DNA of 12,762 bases from Pseudomonadota bacterium (GTDB taxonomy: Bacteria > Pseudomonadota > Gammaproteobacteria > Burkholderiales > Thiobacillaceae). The position numbers and the translations under genes are program-made. The notes below the pieces were generated by a model that saw only the letters and a list, made by a program, of their open reading frames with translations, made no database searches and was not told where the DNA came from. Of the stretch, positions 7,282-12,762 are shown in pieces; within the stretch, counting starts at the first letter, position 1, and every line of letters begins with the position of its first letter. The DNA is taken from the NCBI GenBank assembly GCA_021791235.1, contig JAJYXA010000431.1:1-12762 (forward strand). The letters are read 5' to 3'.

Positions 7282-7485
7282 CTAACGCTGCGTGGCGTCG
7301 TCGATCTGCTGGCGCTGCGCCTGCGCCGCGTCCATCACCTGGCCTTCAACCGCCCGCGCTTTCTCCATTGCCTGAATCTGCGTTTGAAATACCGGGTTCG
7401 GCTTGGCTTCGGTTTGGGGCTGCGGCGGCGGGCTGGCGTCGCAGGCGGTCAGGATCAGCGCAAGTGGAAGCAGGGTCCATTTCAT
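7282..7485 (-). CDS. Small hypothetical lipoprotein
   Basis: A 67-residue protein with a signal peptide and lipobox: MKWTLLPLALILTAC, where Leu-Thr-Ala-Cys is followed by Asp. Cleavage before Cys15 would leave a lipoprotein of about 53 residues. The mature part is first Pro/Gln rich (SPPPQPQTEAKPNP) and then a charged, Gln/Ala-rich helix (about 32-65) that could form a coiled coil. An Asp right after the lipidated Cys acts as an inner-membrane retention signal in E. coli; whether the rule applies here is uncertain. A strong GGAGG (7493-7497) is 7 nt from the second of two tandem ATGs, so I prefer 7485 over 7488 (4 nt). No family is recognised. Convergent with tcdA. Confidence 0.75.
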   Translation of the reverse strand: MKWTLLPLALILTACDASPPPQPQTEAKPNPVFQTQIQAMEKARAVEGQVMDAAQAQRQQIDDATQR

Positions 7486-7503
7486 CATGCATCCTCCAGT
7501 CGT

Positions 7504-7519
7504 CCGGCGGGTATGCCGG
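7504..7519. repeat. Short hairpin candidate upstream of the lipoprotein gene
   Basis: CCGGC (7504-7508) and GCCGG (7515-7519) form a perfect 5-bp stem with a 6-nt loop, next to the lipoprotein ribosome site. It is short enough to be chance in this GC-rich DNA. Confidence 0.25.
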
Positions 7520-7625
7520 CCAGTCGCCCCAGTTTACCCGGTATCGCGAAGCGGTAGCGCTCGGTGCCATTCAGCTGTCGGATATGCAAATCTTCTGCAC
7601 AGTGACGAAATCGCCGTGCCTGGCT

Positions 7626-7645
7626 TCACGTACCATATTGCGTGA
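7626..7645. repeat. Inverted repeat upstream of the ELM1-family gene
   Basis: TCACG (7626-7630) and CGTGA (7641-7645) flank an AT-richer 10-nt centre (TACCATATTG), 34 nt before the ELM1-family ATG. The spacing is about two helical half-turns, as in many dimeric operator sites. No regulator is indicated. The remainder of 7486-7679 holds no further gene or clear promoter that I can see. Confidence 0.3.
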
Positions 7646-7679
7646 GAAATCGACTGGACACTCATACGGATAACACGCG

Positions 7680-8636
7680 ATGCAAGCCAAGACCTGTTGG
7701 GTACTGACCGTTGGCGTGCCGGGCATGGACAATCAATCCATCGGCCTGGCCCAGGCATTGGGGCTGGAGGTGGTGCAGAAACGCCTCGAGCCTGTCGCGC
7801 CCTGGAAGCACCTGCCGCCGCAGCTGTGGCTGGCGCCCCTGCGTTTTCTGGGCCCGGGCAGCGATGCCATCAAACCGCCCTGGCCGGATGTGGTGATCGG
7901 CACCGGGCGGCTGACTGTCGCGGTGGCGCTGGCCATCAAGCGCGCCAGCGGCGGACGCACGTTCAATATCCGCATCCAGGATCCGCACACCGCCTATGAC
8001 GAATTCGACGTCATCGTCACGCCCCGGCATGACCGCTGCAATCGTCCGAATGTCATCCCTACGCTGGGTGGTCTGCATACGATCACTCCGACGCGCATCC
8101 ACGAGGCCGGGGCGCGCTTCGCAGAAAAGTTCGCCCACCTGCCGCGGCCGCATGTGGCGGTGCTGGTGGGTGGCACCAACAAGTGCTATCGACTGACGCC
8201 CGAGATCGGCCGGGCATTGGGCGAGCAGCTCGCCGCCCTGTCGGCATCGACCGGCGCGGGCATTCTCCTTACCCCATCGCGCCGCACCGGGGCCGAAGCG
8301 GAAGCCGCATTGCGTGACGCGCTGGCGCACACCCCCGCCTATATCTGGGACGGTACGGGCGAGAATCCCTATCTCGCCTACCTCGCGCTGGCGGACTACA
8401 TCGTGGTGACGGCGGATTCGGTCAACATGGTTTCGGAAGCCTGCACCACCGGCAAGCCGGTCTTCGTGGTGGAGCTGGAAGGCGGCAACCGGAAGTTCAG
8501 GCTGTTTCACGAGGCCATGCGTGCGGGCGGATATACGCGGCCTTTCACCGGAACACTGGAAAGCTGGCGCTACCCTGCGCTTGACGATGTCGGCAGGGTT
8601 GCACAGGAAATCCGTAATCGTCTTGGAAATTCCTGA
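7680..8636 (+). CDS. Mitochondrial fission ELM1 family (COG3660-type) GT-B-like protein
   Basis: A 318-residue protein of the bacterial ELM1-like family. Recognisable segments are GVPGMDNQSIGLAQALGLE (12-30), WPDVVIGTGRLTVAVALAIK (68-87), IRIQDPHTAYDEFDVIVTPRHD (97-118, with a change from the more usual Arg to His after DP), VAVLVGGTNKCYRLT (159-173), and the C-terminal WDGTGENPYLAYLALADYI plus TADSVNMVSEACTTGKPV (244-261). The two-half layout with a Gly-rich loop and a Ser/Glu-containing C-terminal site resembles GT-B glycosyltransferases such as MurG; no activity is established for bacterial members. There is no signal peptide or membrane helix. The Shine-Dalgarno is weak (CGGA about 8 nt upstream). 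The next gene, 188 nt downstream on the same strand, is the 637-residue unknown. Confidence 0.9.
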   Translation: MQAKTCWVLTVGVPGMDNQSIGLAQALGLEVVQKRLEPVAPWKHLPPQLWLAPLRFLGPGSDAIKPPWPDVVIGTGRLTVAVALAIKRASGGRTFNIRIQDPHTAYDEFDVIVTPRHDRCNRPNVIPTLGGLHTITPTRIHEAGARFAEKFAHLPRPHVAVLVGGTNKCYRLTPEIGRALGEQLAALSASTGAGILLTPSRRTGAEAEAALRDALAHTPAYIWDGTGENPYLAYLALADYIVVTADSVNMVSEACTTGKPVFVVELEGGNRKFRLFHEAMRAGGYTRPFTGTLESWRYPALDDVGRVAQEIRNRLGNS

Positions 8637-8716
8637 GCGCTTACCTTCCAGTGGCGCCCGGCTTCATCAGGTTGCAGCGCCCCGCACGCCATGCCTCGGG
8701 CCAGCGCGGGCGCGAT

Positions 8717-8745
8717 TTGTGCCAAGCTGGCAAGCCCATTAAGAT
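8717..8745 (+). promoter_or_regulatory. Candidate promoter for the 637-residue protein gene
   Basis: TTGTGC (8717-8722) and TAAGAT (8740-8745) are separated by exactly 17 nt, 79 nt before the ATG at 8825. Both hexamers are imperfect matches to the sigma-70 consensus (3 and 4 of 6). Their spacing and the AT-richer -10 in a GC-rich gap are the reasons for listing them. The rest of the 188-nt gap contains a hairpin at 8782-8799 and no gene. Confidence 0.35.
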
Positions 8746-8781
8746 TCGGGCGTCCATGTCCATTCACTAGCGGATTTCCTC

Positions 8782-8799
8782 TGGCGCCATGGGGCGCCA
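8782..8799. repeat. Perfect hairpin in the leader of the 637-residue protein gene
   Basis: TGGCGCC-ATGG-GGCGCCA is a perfect 7-bp, all but one pair G-C, stem with a 4-nt loop. It ends 25 nt upstream of the ATG, between the candidate promoter and the ribosome site GGAAA. There is no T-run, so it is a leader hairpin or an operator rather than a terminator. Confidence 0.55.
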
Positions 8800-8824
8800 C
8801 GAAGCGAATCCAACCGGAAATCTC

Positions 8825-10738
8825 ATGCCGATCAAAATCGAAACATTCAGCAACGCCAAGGGCGGAAGCAGCTTCTTCAAGGCACTGGGTCATCCCCTGA
8901 CGGTCGACAAAGCGGCCGCGCTGATGGCCAGACTGGGACGCGGGCCGGTGGCCGTCTACGATCCCCTCGGCATGGCAGAAGGTTTTTTCGAGTTCCATGA
9001 TGTGTCCGCACTGGATGTGCGGGGTGTGTTCGTTCAGCGGCTGGAGGACCTGGGCAGTCCCGTGCTGGGACACGAGACCCAGCCGGTGACCCGCCTGCAG
9101 GGCACGCAGGCTTCCACCCTGTTCGTTGTCGCGTTCGACGCGAAGCGCCTGATTGCGCAGATGCGCCATCTGGTCCCGGCGGGCACGGACATCGTCAGCC
9201 TGGACGAGATCCGGATCCCCGACGAGATGCTCACGAATCGCCGGCGCTATCTCGATCCGCTTAACTTCGCCACCAACTTCGCGCTGCTGCGCGACGCCGA
9301 GGGTTGGCACACGCGCATCGTGACAGCCGACTACTGGACGGGCTGGGGTGCACCCAAGCCGCCTGCAGTGTGGTTTTGCCTGTTCGACCAAGCGGGCGGG
9401 GTGCTGGCGCAGTGGCAGGATGCGATTTCTGCTCCGGGTGCGAGCCTGGTGGTGGATAGCCAGGCGGTGCGCCGGCGCTTCAAGCTCGGTGATTACACCG
9501 GCTCGCTGTTCATCCACGTGCTGGGCGTGGCGGGACATGACGTCGTCAAATATGCACTCGACACTTACGGCGACGACCCCACGCGGCTTTCCTGCACGCA
9601 CGATGCGAATGCCTGGCCTTCGGATTTGTATGCCGGGTTGCCCGCGCCGAAGTCCGATGAATCCGTCGTGCTGTGGATTCAGAACAGCCATCCGGTGACG
9701 ATCCCGAAGCGGGGCATCGGGCTGAACCTGATGGGAAGCGAGGACATCGCCTGGCTGGACGAGGCAATCCCGCCTTTCGCCAGCTATCCGCTGGATGTCG
9801 CGACGCTGCTGCCCCAAGCGCGCTGGCCGCAGCAGATCGAGGTCCAGGCGGGGCGGTATTTCGTGCGGCCGCGCTACGAAGTGCATGCGAAGAACGGCCG
9901 CAGCCGCATTGCGCATGCCAATGTGGAACGCAACGATCTGGTCGCCGACCCGGTGATTCCCAAGCTCGGCGCGCTGATGGGCAAGGGGTTCATTCTGCCC
10001 GCGCCCATCCTGCCGACCGCGCAGTGGGACAGCATCCTGCAACCCACGCCGATGTCCACTGCCCAGCAGGATCTGCCCCTCATGGCCATCCTCTACGACG
10101 CGACCGGCGCCGAGGTGACGCGCCATGCGCTGGGCTGCCTGCCGCGCAACGCCGAAACCGAATTCGACCTCACCTGCTTCCTGCGCGAGCGCGGCCTGAC
10201 CCTGCCGAGCGGCTACGGCCATGTGGAGCTGGTATATGAATTCAGCCAGGGCGGCACGGCCGACGGTTGGCTCCACAGCCTGTTCCGCTACACGCAGAAG
10301 GCCAGCGGGCACGTCGCCGAAACCAGTTTCGGTGCGCACATGTTCAATACGGTGCTGACCTACAGGAACGAGCCGCAGTCCTACGCGAGCGCTCCGCCAG
10401 GGCTCAGCACTCGCCTTTTCCTGCGTTTGGCAGATGCCCCGCTGGATACGTTCTGCCATTTGATCTATTCGGCGTCGACGCCCTGGCACGCAATGTCCAC
10501 CACGACGCTCGCCCTGTACGATGCGCAGGGCCGCGAAGTCGCGCTGCGGCAGGTGCAGATTCCGTGCGGCGGCTCCCTGCTGTGGCGCTATCAGGACATG
10601 TTCGATGCCGACACCAGGGGACGCGCCGGGGCCGACGCCTACGTCATCATCCGCGACGCGACGTGCCGGCTGTTTGGATATCACGGCGCCCTCGACGGCG
10701 AAATGGCCTTTTCCCTGGATCACATGTTCGGATTTTGA
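8825..10738 (+). CDS. Large hypothetical protein: Rossmann-like N-domain plus repeated beta-rich units
   Basis: A 637-residue protein I cannot assign to a named family. Residues about 38-132 alternate strands and helices as in degenerate nucleotide-binding-type domains of the PglD-N kind: PVAVYDPLGMAEGF, then LDVRGVFV, GSPVLG, STLFVVAFD and VPAGTDIVSLDEI. From about 135 on, beta-rich units recur. Three show the same core of a hydrophobic strand, D-x-x-G-x-x-hydrophobic, then an 'ordered' second half: WFCLFDQAGGVL (183-194), MAILYDATGAEV (420-431) and TLALYDAQGREV (561-572). A fourth, less regular unit spans about 281-370 and contains LWIQNSHPVTIP. No signal peptide or membrane helix is seen, so it should be cytoplasmic. 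GGAAA lies about 6 nt before the ATG at 8825; a start at 8789 would put codons through the hairpin. A 717-codon antisense frame here is a shadow. Its ELM1-family neighbour suggests, weakly, a glycan-related role. Confidence 0.85.
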   Translation: MPIKIETFSNAKGGSSFFKALGHPLTVDKAAALMARLGRGPVAVYDPLGMAEGFFEFHDVSALDVRGVFVQRLEDLGSPVLGHETQPVTRLQGTQASTLFVVAFDAKRLIAQMRHLVPAGTDIVSLDEIRIPDEMLTNRRRYLDPLNFATNFALLRDAEGWHTRIVTADYWTGWGAPKPPAVWFCLFDQAGGVLAQWQDAISAPGASLVVDSQAVRRRFKLGDYTGSLFIHVLGVAGHDVVKYALDTYGDDPTRLSCTHDANAWPSDLYAGLPAPKSDESVVLWIQNSHPVTIPKRGIGLNLMGSEDIAWLDEAIPPFASYPLDVATLLPQARWPQQIEVQAGRYFVRPRYEVHAKNGRSRIAHANVERNDLVADPVIPKLGALMGKGFILPAPILPTAQWDSILQPTPMSTAQQDLPLMAILYDATGAEVTRHALGCLPRNAETEFDLTCFLRERGLTLPSGYGHVELVYEFSQGGTADGWLHSLFRYTQKASGHVAETSFGAHMFNTVLTYRNEPQSYASAPPGLSTRLFLRLADAPLDTFCHLIYSASTPWHAMSTTTLALYDAQGREVALRQVQIPCGGSLLWRYQDMFDADTRGRAGADAYVIIRDATCRLFGYHGALDGEMAFSLDHMFGF

Positions 10739-10774
10739 GGCACGGCTGCGGCCTGCCTGCGGAGCGGACTTGCT

Positions 10775-11320
10775 TCAGTTGTCCAGCAGGCCCGTCGGCA
10801 GGCCGTCGATGCTGACCTGGTTTTTCTCGCGCCAGTAATCCAGCAAACCTACCGCCCCCTTTTTCTCGGCCCAGCGCGCCAGGGTGTCGCGCTCTCCGAC
10901 GTAGGTATACCGCGGCACGGCGTAGCCGCACGAGGTCTGCACCGATTCGATGTCGAGCACGATGAATTGGCGCTCGCCGGGCAGGGCGGGAAAGTGGCGG
11001 CGGAGTTCGCCCCATTCGGGATCCTGCCGGCGCACGGCGCGGCCGTGACCGTACAGGCGCAGGATCAGCGGATCGGCGTCGAAGCTGCACCACATCATCG
11101 TCATGCGGCCATCGTGTGCCAGATGGGCCGCGGTTTCGTTGCCGCTGCCGGTGAGATCGAGGTAGGCGACGCATCGGTCGGAGAGCACACGCAGACTGTC
11201 CATGCCCTTGGGCGACAGGTTGAGGCGGCTTTCGGCGGTCCCGGTGGCGGTGAAGAAAATCTTCTGCGCGGCGATGAAAGCGCGGTGTTTGTCCTCGAGT
11301 TCGGGGTAGAAGCGCGCCAT
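10775..11320 (-). CDS. PPOX-class (pyridoxamine 5'-phosphate oxidase family) protein
   Basis: A 181-residue split-barrel protein. Members of this fold bind FMN, F420 or heme; the ligand and substrate here are unknown. Family-like segments are FIAAQKIFFTATGTAESRLN (15-34), NLSPKGMDSLRVLSD (34-48), VAYLDLTGSGNETAAHLAHD (51-70), LRLYGHGRAV (87-96) and SCGYAVPRYTYVGERDTL (130-147), ending in the conserved NQVSIDGLPT. These match the group of stand-alone PPOX-like proteins typically about 180-200 residues long, not PdxH. The ATG shares its A with the TGA of the Lon-domain gene (TGATG), so the start at 11320 is favoured over the frame's upstream extension to 11449. It is the last gene of the minus-strand operon, converging on the 637-residue gene with 36 nt between stops. 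Confidence 0.92.
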   Translation of the reverse strand: MARFYPELEDKHRAFIAAQKIFFTATGTAESRLNLSPKGMDSLRVLSDRCVAYLDLTGSGNETAAHLAHDGRMTMMWCSFDADPLILRLYGHGRAVRRQDPEWGELRRHFPALPGERQFIVLDIESVQTSCGYAVPRYTYVGERDTLARWAEKKGAVGLLDYWREKNQVSIDGLPTGLLDN

Positions 11321-11922
11321 CAGTTGATCTGCTTCTTGATGAAGCCAGTGAGGATGCGCAGGCGCGTCACGCTGTCGTTCATTTCCAGCAGGTTCTGCTT
11401 GATGGAGAGTTTGAGCGGCAAGACTTCGGACAGCCGGTAGCCCACCCACGCTGCATTATCGAAGTCGTGGGGCGCGGGAAAATGCTCGGCGCCGTATTCG
11501 TCGATGATATGGCGCAGGATTTCGATGGCAAGTTCAAGCTCGCGTGGCACGGCCGTCGCGGGTTCTGCGCTGACGTCGTCCACCGTGCCGATCAGCAGGC
11601 CATTGGATTCGGTATGGAGGCTGCGAATGACGAAGCGCTCTTGCGCGTGGGTATCGATATGCAGGATGCCGGTTTCCGGCATGTCCCATCCGGTGACGTG
11701 CACGCGGGTGCCGACAGGGTAGGGAACAGCCGGGGTGCCGGTTTCCGTGCCTTCGCGGATGGCACAGATGCCGAACGGCGTGTTGTCGGCGATGGCCTGC
11801 TTGATCATCTCCAGATAGCGCTGTTCGAAGATCCGCAGCGGCATCCGCCCACCGGGGAACACCACGGTATTGAGCGGGAACAGCGGGAGCCTGGATTGCT
11901 CGGGCCTGGATTGCTTGGGCAT
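11320..11922 (-). CDS. Stand-alone Lon substrate-binding (LON N-terminal) domain protein
   Basis: A 200-residue protein consisting of a Lon N-terminal domain only. The diagnostic start LPLFPLNTVVFPGGRMPLRI (12-31) is followed by FEQRYLEMIKQAI; the middle part has GTRVHVTGWDMPETGILHID and ERFVIRS strands, and the C-terminal helical bundle contains LPLKLSIKQNLLEMND. There is no AAA+ ATPase and no Ser-Lys protease dyad, so it cannot degrade proteins by itself; stand-alone members are uncharacterised, with substrate or partner binding inferred from the domain. The start at 11922 is 5 nt after the ubiX stop; GAGGA lies about 13 nt upstream, inside ubiX. Coupling to ubiX upstream and the PPOX gene downstream is tight. 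Confidence 0.94.
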   Translation of the reverse strand: MPKQSRPEQSRLPLFPLNTVVFPGGRMPLRIFEQRYLEMIKQAIADNTPFGICAIREGTETGTPAVPYPVGTRVHVTGWDMPETGILHIDTHAQERFVIRSLHTESNGLLIGTVDDVSAEPATAVPRELELAIEILRHIIDEYGAEHFPAPHDFDNAAWVGYRLSEVLPLKLSIKQNLLEMNDSVTRLRILTGFIKKQIN

Positions 11923-11927
11923 GGCGC

Positions 11928-12545
11928 TCAGCGGTCCTCGCCCCAGCGCGCCATCAGCGCGTGCTGGATGCCCAACTGGTCGAGAATGCGCGCGACGATG
12001 AAATCGACGATGTCCTCGATCGATTGCGGACGATGATAAAAGCCCGGATTGGCGGGCAGGATCACCGCATTCATCTTCGACAGCGCCAGCATGTTTTCCA
12101 GATGTAGCGTGGAAAACGGCGCCTCGCGGGGAACGAGGATGAGCTTCTTCTGCTCTTTCAGCATCACGTCGGCGGCGCGCTCGATCAGGTTGTCGGACAG
12201 GCCGTGGGCAATGGCGGCGAGCGTGCCCATCGAGCACGGGCAGACCACCATCGCGTCGGCCGGATTGGAGCCGGACGCGACCGGCGCGTTCCAGTCTTCA
12301 CGGCCGAACACGCGGAGCTGGCCGTCGCGTGCATTGAGGCCTTCGGATAGCTGTTTTTCGAGGTCGCCGGCGCGCGCGGGCAGCGCCACGCCGAGTTCCT
12401 GCTTGGCGACGATATGCGCCGCCTGCGACACCAGCAGGGTGACCTGCAGGTCGGCGGCCAGCAGGCATTCGAGCAGACGCAGGCCATAGGCCATGCCGGA
12501 TGCGCCGGACAGCGCAAGGGTAACGGTATTCAGGGGAGGGTGCAT
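11928..12545 (-). CDS. ubiX: Flavin prenyltransferase UbiX
   Basis: A 205-residue UbiX that joins dimethylallyl monophosphate to FMN, making the prenyl-FMN cofactor required by the decarboxylase UbiD in ubiquinone synthesis. The residues that matter in the Pseudomonas enzyme (Ser15, Glu49, Lys129, Arg139, Glu140, Tyr169) all have counterparts exactly one position later: Ser16 in SGASGMAYG, Glu50, Lys130, Arg140 and Glu141 in VPREAPFS, and Tyr170. The [20 protein letters not shown] segment (102-121) is also typical. The start at 12545 overlaps the upstream HepI-like gene by 16 nt; no clear Shine-Dalgarno is visible, and GACAAT lies 7 nt upstream. The frame's extension to 12683 runs antisense-free through the upstream gene and is not UbiX-like. 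No ubiD lies in this window. Confidence 0.97.
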   Translation of the reverse strand: MHPPLNTVTLALSGASGMAYGLRLLECLLAADLQVTLLVSQAAHIVAKQELGVALPARAGDLEKQLSEGLNARDGQLRVFGREDWNAPVASGSNPADAMVVCPCSMGTLAAIAHGLSDNLIERAADVMLKEQKKLILVPREAPFSTLHLENMLALSKMNAVILPANPGFYHRPQSIEDIVDFIVARILDQLGIQHALMARWGEDR

Positions 12546-12762
12546 GACGCGGATTGTCGCCCGTCTGGTGCGGGGGCGGCAAGCATGCGCGTCACGATCA
12601 GGCCGTTGACCGTGCCAAAAACCAGGGCGGCCGCGGCAAATACCGGCAGCAGTTTGATCAGTGCGGCACCCGGCAGCAGCCACACGCCCACCAGGGCAAG
12701 CTGCCCGCCGATGTGCCCGAATGCGGCCAGCACCGACAGGCTGACCGGGCCGAAATGGCGGC
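12530..12762 (-). CDS. HepI/Gx transporter-type membrane protein, C-terminal end (partial)
   Basis: The last 76 codons of a gene that enters from the right edge (first whole codon at 12760, stop TGA at 12530-12532). The visible part reads [20 protein letters not shown], then two hydrophobic helices (about [20 protein letters not shown] and [16 protein letters not shown]), and a short polar tail. The G-P-x-x-L-S followed by G-H-x-x-x-Q and LLP patterns match the family annotated as heptaprenyl diphosphate synthase component I, also called Gx transporter; transporter-like topology makes the enzyme name doubtful. It overlaps ubiX by 16 nt, so the two are probably in one operon. The tail after the last helix may be lineage-specific. 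Confidence 0.75.
   Translation of the reverse strand, partial: RHFGPVSLSVLAAFGHIGGQLALVGVWLLPGAALIKLLPVFAAAALVFGTVNGLIVTRMLAAPAPDGRQSASCTLP

Noticed and set aside
8570..10723. 717-codon antisense open frame opposite the 637-residue gene
   Set aside because: Its translation is rich in Arg, Gln, His and Gly with no domain-like pattern, and it runs across the end of the ELM1-family gene. The plus-strand frame has GC-rich third codon positions, a ribosome site and balanced secondary structure, so the antisense frame is a shadow.

Overview
The window is a dense, high-GC stretch of bacterial chromosome with no mobile elements, RNA genes or CRISPR arrays that I can see. Protein character (E. coli-type PurB, GreB with an acidic N-terminal tail, dnaX-ybaB-recR order, a proteobacterial UbiX, TcdA, an ELM1-family protein) points to a betaproteobacterium. 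A Thiobacillus/Nitrosomonadales-like organism is my guess, not a demonstrated identity.

Layout. (1) 1-1098, plus strand: the end of dnaX, then ybaB (4-nt ATGA overlap) and recR, the classic replication/recombination cluster. (2) 1105-2339, minus strand: a DedA-family membrane protein followed by a DUF1345 membrane protein, again joined by an ATGA overlap. (3) 2340-2544: a divergent intergenic region with three separate inverted repeats. (4) 2545-5705, plus strand: a four-repeat DUF347 membrane protein, then purB and a CnoX-type thioredoxin/TPR protein 10 nt behind it. (5) 5715-6510, minus strand: a tiny DUF2905 membrane protein followed by greB. (6) 6527-7261, plus strand: tcdA, starting only 16 nt from the divergent DUF2905 start. 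(7) 7282-7485, minus strand: a small lipoprotein. (8) 7680-10738, plus strand: an ELM1-family (GT-B-like) protein and a 637-residue protein of unknown function that looks like a degenerate Rossmann-like domain plus about four repeated beta-rich units. (9) 10775-12762, minus strand: a compact operon running from the end of a HepI/Gx-type membrane protein through ubiX and a stand-alone Lon substrate-binding-domain protein to a PPOX-class flavin-fold protein.

Most genes are housekeeping: DNA repair, purine synthesis, proteostasis, transcript cleavage, tRNA t6A cyclisation and the prenyl-FMN cofactor for ubiquinone synthesis. The least explained parts are the 637-residue protein with its ELM1 neighbour, the DUF347 protein with its palindrome-rich upstream region, and two or three genes whose -10-like hexamers sit where a leaderless transcript would be expected. 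I see no clear defence system or other obviously new multi-gene system. No stretch longer than 300 bases lacks a gene; the longest gaps are 2340-2544, 3307-3481, 7486-7679 and 8637-8824.
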